From Sporisorium sorghi (Eukaryota > Basidiomycota > Ustilaginomycetes > Ustilaginales > Ustilaginaceae): DNA of 64,000 nt. A program made the position numbers and the translations under genes. The stretch lies in contig JALCCG010000100.1 in the NCBI GenBank assembly GCA_023212695.1, positions 1-64,000 on the forward strand, written 5' to 3'. This document shows, in pieces, positions 57,725 through 64,000 of this stretch (positions are counted from its first letter, which is position 1; the number at the start of each line of letters is the position of its first letter). Under the pieces are notes generated by a model that did not search any database, was not told the DNA's origin, and was given only the letters and a program-made list of their open reading frames with translations.

Positions 57725-59608
57725 ATGCCTTCCAAGATCGCTCTCTCCATCAGCCTTCTGACCGCCGCGCTCGGCATGGTCAGCGCTGCGCCGCACTACG
57801 AGTACAGCTCGTACAACGGCGGGCACAACGTCGAGTCGATCAACGAGAACAAGCTCATCGACCTCTCGGACCTCGGTCTGGGCATCGACATCCTCAAGCG
57901 CACCGACTACAGCGCGTGCAAGAAGTACGTCTCCTACTACAACGGCGGGCACAACGTCTACTCGGTCAGCGAGAACAAGCTGGTTGACGCCAGCGATGCC
58001 ACCGTCGACGTTAGCGTGCTTAGCGGTGGCAAGAAGAAGACGTGGCACAAGGTGCCCCGCTACTGTGTCGAGTACATCAAGAGCTACAACGGCGGTCACA
58101 ACGTTGTGGTGAACAACGAGAACAAGGGTGTCGATCTCTCGGGTCTGCTGGCCGACATCAACATCCTCAAGCGCAACGCTCCCGAGTACTCGTACTACAA
58201 CGGCGGACACAATGTCTACTCGGACAACGAGAACAAGCTCGTCGACGCTTCGGGTCTCGACTTGGGCATCGACATTCTCAAGAAGCGCAAGGCTCCCTCG
58301 TACAGCTCGTACAACGGCGGACACAACGTGTACTCGGACAACGAGAACAAGCTCGTCGACCTCTCGGGTCTGCTGGCTGACGTCGACATCCTCAGCAAGC
58401 GCAAGGCGCCCGAGTACTCGTACTACAACGGCGGCCACAATGTCGAGAGCAAGAACGAGAACAAGCTCATCGACCTCTCGGACCTGCTCGCCGACATCTC
58501 GATCCTCAAGAAGCGCCACTACCCCGAAGTGTCGTACTACAACGGCGGCCACAACGTCGAGTCGACCAGCGAGAACAAGCTGATCGACGTCTCGGACCTC
58601 ACTGCGCTGGTCAACGTGCTGAGCAAGCGCAACGCTCCCTCGTTCGAGTCGTACGATGCTGGTCACAATGTGTACTCGGACAACGAGAACAAGCTGATCG
58701 ACCTGTCGGACTTGACTGCGCTGGTCAACGTGCTGAGCAAGAGGAGCCTCAAGGGATACGGTAGCAAGATCCACGCTCGCGACATTGCCGAGGATTTGTA
58801 CCGCCGCACCAACGACGACGAGGACTGCACGTGCACCAAGAAGAGCAAGCCGGTGCCGCCTAAGCAGACGGCGACTACGCCGCCCAAGAACACCAGCGGT
58901 GGAAGTGGCGGTAGCGGTGGCAGCGGTGGAAGCGGTGGCAGCGGTGGAAGTGGCGGTAGCGGTGGCAGCGGTGGAAGCGGTGGCAGCGGTGGAAGCGGTG
59001 GCAGCGGTGGAAGCGGTGGCAGCGGTGGAAGCGGTGGAAGCGGTGGAAGCGGTGGAAGCGGTGGAAGCGGTGGTGACTCGTGCAGCGATGACACGCCTGC
59101 TCCGGCTCCTGCGCCTGCCAAGCCCAAGCCGCACCACCACCACCACCCGAAGCCGTCGTCGACCAACACGTGGACTCCGCCTGCCAAGGACACTCCCGCT
59201 CCCGCTCCCGCCACCACGACCACTCCGGCTCCTGCTAAGGACACGCCTGCTCCCGCGACCACGACCAAGCCCGCCCCCGCCACGCACACGCCCACGCCCT
59301 CTGCGCCCGCCAAAGCCACCTGCTCCGACAAGGAAGTCTACGTCGACGAGGGCCACAACGTCGTCTCGCACAACGAGAACAAACTCGTCGACCTGAGCAA
59401 CATCAACATCCAGATCAACCTGCTCACCGACCTGTTCGGGGGTAGCAAGACCAAGACCGTCCCCGCGGACTCCAAGTGCACTGCCAAGCAGGGCTGCTGT
59501 GTCGCCAAGAGCGTGTACTACTACAACGGCGGCCACAACACCGAGGTGAGCAACGAGAACAAGGGCATCGATCTGTCCGGCCTCAACCTCGGCCTCAACA
59601 TCCTCTAA
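57725..59608 (+). CDS. Secreted dibasic-processed repeat protein (repellent-like)
   Basis: The protein is 627 residues from the ATG in CAAAATGCC. A signal peptide (about 1-21, ending V-S-A-A) is followed by repeats of the pattern Y-N-G-G-H-N-V-x-S-x-N-E-N-K-L-x-D-x-S-x-L-x-x-x-(I/V)-x-(I/V)-L. I count ten copies. Seven are separated by Lys-Arg sites (for example I-L-K-R, I-L-K-K-R, V-L-S-K-R), so Kex2-type cleavage would release peptides of about 35-40 residues. Then come a Cys pair, about 19 Gly-Gly-Ser triplets, a Pro/Ala/Thr-rich stretch with five His in a row, and two last repeats without Lys-Arg, set among Cys (C-C). Ustilago Rep1 and Hum3 share this design (Kex2-cut amphipathic repeats forming hyphal surface fibrils). 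Orthology is not established, and no RiPP-type enzymes are nearby. Confidence 0.85.
   Translation: MPSKIALSISLLTAALGMVSAAPHYEYSSYNGGHNVESINENKLIDLSDLGLGIDILKRTDYSACKKYVSYYNGGHNVYSVSENKLVDASDATVDVSVLSGGKKKTWHKVPRYCVEYIKSYNGGHNVVVNNENKGVDLSGLLADINILKRNAPEYSYYNGGHNVYSDNENKLVDASGLDLGIDILKKRKAPSYSSYNGGHNVYSDNENKLVDLSGLLADVDILSKRKAPEYSYYNGGHNVESKNENKLIDLSDLLADISILKKRHYPEVSYYNGGHNVESTSENKLIDVSDLTALVNVLSKRNAPSFESYDAGHNVYSDNENKLIDLSDLTALVNVLSKRSLKGYGSKIHARDIAEDLYRRTNDDEDCTCTKKSKPVPPKQTATTPPKNTSGGSGGSGGSGGSGGSGGSGGSGGSGGSGGSGGSGGSGGSGGSGGSGGSGGSGGSGGSGGDSCSDDTPAPAPAPAKPKPHHHHHPKPSSTNTWTPPAKDTPAPAPATTTTPAPAKDTPAPATTTKPAPATHTPTPSAPAKATCSDKEVYVDEGHNVVSHNENKLVDLSNINIQINLLTDLFGGSKTKTVPADSKCTAKQGCCVAKSVYYYNGGHNTEVSNENKGIDLSGLNLGLNIL
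58898..59073 (+). repeat. In-frame minisatellite encoding Gly-Gly-Ser
   Basis: About 19 copies of a 9-base unit (GGTGGAAGC / GGTGGCAGC) inside the repeat-protein gene. Alternation of the two variants suggests an 18-base higher-order unit. Copy number is likely to vary between strains. Confidence 0.85.
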
Positions 59609-60402
59609 AGCGCAAGGGATTGTGGTGAGGGTGCACACCGAGGTCCCCGCCCAGCGCGCTCGGGACACGCTGTGAACCCACCACTTCCCGCTCTTTCCGC
59701 GATCACATCGAAGTCGCTTCGTCTTCTGCTCCCCAAACACTCTCTTTTGGTTCGGTTTTCCGTAGTAATCACTCTCCCTCTTGTCTCCCAAGGATCCTGG
59801 CTAGATCGTGGCTTTCTCTCTTCTGTTCATTTTGTTTGTTGATTGGCTGCTTGGAAATTTCACACTCATTCGTTCCTTCTTTCGTTGGTTTGTGGTGAGT
59901 GTTTGTGCTCTTGAGTGCTTTGACAGCAGCGATGGCGATGGCGATGGTGATCGACGCTTTTTCGGGTTCTCGATTCCGAACGCTCGCTGCTTCGGCTGGC
60001 TTGGGTGGTCGTCTGCGTTGCTGCATCACTTGCTCTGGATTTCATTGTTCGTGCTCTTGGTTGGCGCCGAGCGATGCGTGCGATGGAAGGAAGCTGAAGA
60101 TGATGCGTCGAGTAGATCGTTGAGCCGTCAAGTCGTGAGGTTGACGCTCTCTTGCGGTAATGATCAAGCGCTGCTCGTGATGCTTCTCCCGACATCGGTT
60201 GTGAAATGGTCGAGAACAGTGCCCTATCAAGCCAAGTCCTTTTCCCCTCCGCCACCTCGTCATGCTCCTGTCGACACTCGACTTCAAATCGCTCACCGTT
60301 CCCTCAACCGTGACAGCCGCACAACCCACACACGCTCTTCACACATTCGCAGCAACCCAATCCCTGCAGACCTGCTGTGCATTCCTCCTCTCCGCTCTTC
60401 CC
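59609..60402. other. Convergent spacer before the ERT1-like gene
   Basis: About 800 bases containing both 3' regions. Short frames exist (for example 59808-60476, which overlaps the 3' end of the next gene) but none is convincing. Confidence 0.5.
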
Positions 60403-62704
60403 TTACGGCGGATTGGTCGGCAAGAAATTCCCCACAATCATATGCGGAATATTCCACTGGTCCCTACGAATCGTAAACGAGAAGCAGCAGTGTATGAACG
60501 CCGCCTTGGGATTGTTCGGATCCTTCAACACGCCACTTGTGCTCGTCGCGCCCGTGCCCGCCGCCACCGCACCCAGCTCCTTCTCCTCCTTCATCCCGCC
60601 ACCCTCCACACCACTCGGCGTAATCTGCCCGCTCCGCCTGCCCACCTCCCGCCCGCTCGTCGCAACGATCGCTTTATTCTTCGTCCGCAACACGCAGCTC
60701 GTCAACACGGCCTTCTGGCCCGGATCGAAGCTCACCGCACCGTACTTTTCCCAGTAGTTGACCGCGCTTTCTTCGGCCATGAGCTCGTAGATGCACAACC
60801 GCCCCTCTCGAAGGCTCTCGATAGGCACGCCCACGAGCTCGGCGAACTCCTTGTTGCCCTTGTAGATCTCGCCCGTCCTCCTCCACAAACAAGCCGGGAT
60901 GCCCTGCGTGCTAAACACCCGATCATAGTCCAACAGTAACCGCTCGAACGCCTCCTCGATGAACACAAGGTCGATGTTCGTCAGCGATTGCGCAACCGCC
61001 CGGAACGCAGGGCGGAAGACAGACAGCGGTTTCAGGATGCGCCGTTTGGACGCGGCGGAGACGTTGCGCTCCATCCACCGGTTGAGCCGCGCATAGCCGT
61101 TGACGTGGTTGTAGGGCTTGAGCAGGCCGGCTTCGTACTTGGCCTGGATGACGCGTGCGAGCCGCTCGTCGCGTGTGCCGTCCTTCTGGTCCGCAGCGGT
61201 GAGGAAGAAGCGCTCGGTCTTGCTGGATCCGCCTTGTAGTGATGGCAAGTATGAGCCGGAAGCTGCACCGGACGAGCTGTTGCCACCTGTTAGCGCGGCT
61301 GAGAAGGACGACCGTCGGGATCGTTTCCCCGCGCTGTTTTCTCCGCCACCGTTGGTGCTGTTGCTGTTGGTCAAACCAGTACTCGAAGCGCTGATGCCGC
61401 CAGCTGCGTTGGCAGAGCCAGAGTTGTACATCGTACCCGCACCTCCAGCACCGCCACTTGTAGACGAGAAAGCAGGCCCACCCGACCTGCCTCCCTCTCC
61501 CGCACTGTTATTGCCGTGGATCGGCGTCAAGGCAGTCAACCCCTCGAACGTGTTGCCCGAAGTCAACCCGGAAATCGTATTCCTTCGACTCTGCGACGGC
61601 GTGAACCCCGACCCTGACCCCGTACCCGCCAGCGCCGAGGTGCCCGTCATACCCGGCGTCGCCCCCGCTCCAAACCCGGGCCCATCCAGGCTCTCGAGGA
61701 ACTCGCTCAGCAGCGTAAACTCATTGCCGCCCGCCGAGTCGCCGCCAAACCCGCTGCCTCCGCCTTCGTAGCCTCCCGGTCCGCCGCCAAGCCCTAGCCA
61801 GCCTGCGCCGCCGAGCCCAGACATTTCCGCGCCACTGCCTCCCTGCTGCTGGTTGCTGCCCGTGGTGACTTGCTGAGCCGGCCCGCTGTTGGGGTCGCTG
61901 GCGTTGTTGCTGTTGTTGAAGAGAGACGCGAGGGAAAGCATACCCGCTGCCGAAATGCCACCAGCACCTCCATTGCCCGAAGAAGACGCGGATGGCTGCA
62001 TGCTCGCCCCACCTGCTTGCGGCTTGAACATGCTGGCTGCGTTGTACTCGGCGTTGTTGGCGTTGGACTGGTTGAGCGAAGACATGGGCGAGACAGACGA
62101 GTACGGACCGGAAGAGGAGCTGCTGAACACGGCTGTATTGTTGGCGCCCGCCGCTGTGCCTGCCAAGCCTAGTGTCGGGAAGAAGTTTTCGCTTGTCGAA
62201 GCGTCTGCTGTATCTGCTGGAACCGAAGTCGACTGTTGAGGTGCCGACGACGACGCTGCCGGATCGGAGGGTGACGCACTCGCACTCGCCTTCACCTTGG
62301 CTTTGGACTTGGCCTTTGCCGCTGTCGCTGCTGATGGAGACTTGGCCGGTTTCGACGGCGTGCCTGCCGCCGACGCACTGCTTGCTTCTTCCTTGCTGTT
62401 GTTGTCGTGATTCGCCTTGGCAGGCGTCGCTTCGTCATGACACAGATGCCCGATATCGCGCTTGATGCATCGCTGACACGGTCTGCCCTCATCGCACGTC
62501 ATGTGCGAGCGTCGACAGTAGATGCATGCCAGATTCACCTTTCTGCGTTTGGACGGTTTCTTCTTCGCCGCCGAGCCTGCTGCACCGGGGGAGCTGTCGG
62601 CATCGTCCCCAGCTGCACTGGGCTCGCGCTTGATCGCAGTGGATGAGCCGTTGTGCGTGGATATAGATGGAGCAGCTGCAGAGGATGAAGATGGTGCATT
62701 TGTA

Positions 62705-62735
<31 letters not shown>

Positions 62736-62838
62736 ATGTGGGCTTGGTGTGGGTGCTCGACGGCGAGGCAGACGAGTAGAGGCTGCGTGGGTCAAAGGGT
62801 TGTGAGGTTGTGCCGGTGCCTGCGGGTGGAGGCGTCAT
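60403..62838 (-). CDS. ERT1: Zn2Cys6/PAS transcription factor, ERT1-like
   Basis: The protein is 811 residues from the ATG in CAACAATGACG; the open frame extends five codons upstream only through a GTG. A Zn2Cys6 cluster is visible with Cys 105, 108, 115, 121, 124 and 133, preceded by the basic 'K-K-P-S-K-R-R-K-V'. A long Ser/Gly/Asn-rich disordered centre follows. The C-terminal region has 'L-N-R-W-M-E-R-N-V', then a PAS-like domain ('I-P-A-C-L-W-R-R-T-G-E-I-Y-K-G-N-K-E-F-A-E-L-V') and the end 'F-T-I-R-R-D-Q-W-N-I-P-H-M-I-V-G-N-F-L-P'. This architecture is that of Ert1/AcuK/Gsm1 regulators of gluconeogenesis and non-fermentable carbon use. A poly-Ala run (about 36-45) comes from a GCC microsatellite. 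Confidence 0.87.
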
Positions 62839-63104
62839 TGTTGCGGCATCCACTCGATTGCAGGGAGTGGTGATGGATGCTGATGGCGGATGGTGGTGCT
62901 GGTGATGGTGAGAGTCAAAGAGACCGTTTCAATTCGACTAAAATGCTCACTCGGCTCGTCGATTCCGCGGCATCCCACTAGCGAAAAACCCCACATTAGA
63001 TAGTGGATCTGCAACTGCAAAATATTTCAAAGTGTTCTGTCGCCATCCAACGCGAGCGACCGCGTGCTGAGTCGACATTCACAGCAGTAACGATGAGCAG
63101 CTTC

Positions 63105-64000
63105 TTACTGCGTTTGCGTCTGTACGTCTTCTACCGCTCTTCTCTCAATGGCAGCTAGTAGGAACATGGCAAACGATTCAAACTTGACCGCATCCATGCC
63201 GTACGTCCAGCTCACCTTGACCGCCAGACCCGTTTTGCCAGTCTCTTGTCGTTCTACGCACGAGATTCGTGCCATCAGAAGGGGCTCTGTGTCTCTCGTT
63301 GTTGATGCTTGATGCGGTCCCGTAGTCGAGAGCTCGGCTGCTCGTAGCTTGGCACGTCGAGCTTTGCGTTTCCAGCTCTCCTTTGTCACGATCACGTCGA
63401 CCGTGCCCGTGTCGGCTGTCATTGTCGTGCTCGTATTTGTCCCGCCTTCAACTTGCTGTCCAGCCCAACTGAGCTGTTGATACGCTGAAGGGTACACGGA
63501 GCAGCCCTCCAGCTCGTTCAAGATCCGAGTTGTCACAGCCAGCAGCTCCTTCCTCGTCCAAGCCGGTCCGAGCTGCAGCACCTTTCCGCACCTCTCCGCC
63601 GGAACCGGCTTGGTCTTGTCCAACGAGTTCGGCAGTCCGTCTCGACTCAACCTCTGCTCACGACCCCAGACAAAGAAAAGCGTTTCGATCAGTATCCCTT
63701 ACCACCACCAGCACTGTTCGCGGTCAACTTACATCAGGAAGCCGCAACCCAGCCGCCGATGCCGCCGTCGCAGCAGACCACATGACAACCCATCGTCGAG
63801 TCCTCCCCAAACCCGTAGCCAGCTCGTGCACGCCCCACCCGGCCACTTTGCCCTCCTTAGCCAGCTGCTTGAGCTCGCCTGAAAGCGTGACGACGCTCGA
63901 CAGCTTGCCCAGCATGCACGTCCACCAGAGCACTTTGGTGGGGCTGGCGATGCTCTCGCGGATCATGCGCTGGACAAACGCGATCTCGCCGCCGGGGACG
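63105..64000 (-). CDS. METTL16-like RNA m6A methyltransferase, 3' part (cut by window end)
   Basis: Two exons are visible on the minus strand: 64000-63733 (continuing beyond the window) and 63653-63105, joined by a 79-nt GT-AG intron in phase 0. The first part reads 'P-G-G-E-I-A-F-V-Q-R-M-I-R-E-S' then 'K-V-L-W-W-T-C-M-L-G-K-L-S-S-V' and 'G-R-T-R-R-W-V-V-M-W-S'. These are the C-terminal conserved blocks of the METTL16/METT10D methyltransferase family, which methylates U6 snRNA at the splice-recognition box. The catalytic N-P-P-F motif would lie outside the window. The second exon adds about 182 less conserved residues, including 'R-A-V-E-D-V'. Confidence 0.85.

Noticed and set aside
57725..59608. 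Ustiloxin-type RiPP precursor
   Set aside because: Lys-Arg-separated Tyr-containing repeats fit superficially, but units are long (35-40 residues), and no UstY/DUF3328 or tyrosinase gene is in the window.
57692..59791. 699-residue minus-strand frame
   Set aside because: Antisense of the secreted repeat protein; its Thr/Ala/Ser repeats mirror the Gly-Gly-Ser array.

Overview
The window is nuclear DNA of a basidiomycete fungus, most likely a smut (Ustilaginomycetes, Ustilago/Sporisorium type). The evidence is GC-rich coding sequence, few and short introns, fungal forms of calmodulin, clathrin heavy chain, Cdh1, Rho1 GEF and a Zn2Cys6/PAS regulator, and a repetitive secreted protein with dibasic (Kex2-type) cleavage sites similar in design to smut repellent proteins. 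Species assignment is inference.

Layout. 0-17.4 kb is mostly housekeeping: an F-box protein, calmodulin (3 exons), a RIM2-like mitochondrial carrier, a broken repeat at 7.7-10 kb, a ROM2-like Rho GEF and QCR8 (3 exons). 17.4-25.5 kb is a gene-poor mobile-element island. It holds a nearly complete but broken DUF3435 tyrosine recombinase (the family that includes Starship 'captains'), fragments of further copies, and about 1.5 kb of irregular tandem repeat. It ends about 80 bp from a tRNA-Glu(UUC) gene that has an intron. 26-43 kb carries an iron-alcohol-dehydrogenase-fold enzyme, a lunapark protein, histone H3, a Cdh1/Fizzy-related APC activator, an HPP-family membrane protein, FIS1 (with a probable GC-AG intron) and sorting nexin SNX4. 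43-51.5 kb carries clathrin heavy chain, proteasome ATPase RPT4 and a small secreted Kre9/Knh1-like protein. 51.5-57.7 kb has no gene I can support and leads into a TATA-driven secreted repeat protein. The right end holds an ERT1-like transcription factor and the 3' end of a METTL16-like RNA methyltransferase.

Most ordinary genes are arranged in convergent or divergent pairs with short gaps: calmodulin/RIM2, Fe-ADH/LNP1, HPP/FIS1, SNX4/clathrin and RPT4/Kre9-like are convergent; FIS1/SNX4 and clathrin/RPT4 are divergent. I see no metabolic cluster. The shared themes are general cell biology: membrane traffic (clathrin, SNX4, lunapark), mitochondria (RIM2, QCR8, FIS1) and cell wall or surface (Rho GEF, Kre9-like protein, secreted repeat protein).

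The most unusual content is the DUF3435 recombinase island with its relic copies at 8-10 kb and 18.7-21 kb, and the dibasic-processed repeat protein at 57.7-59.6 kb. Intron positions were set by eye from splice signals, reading frame and protein-family continuity.
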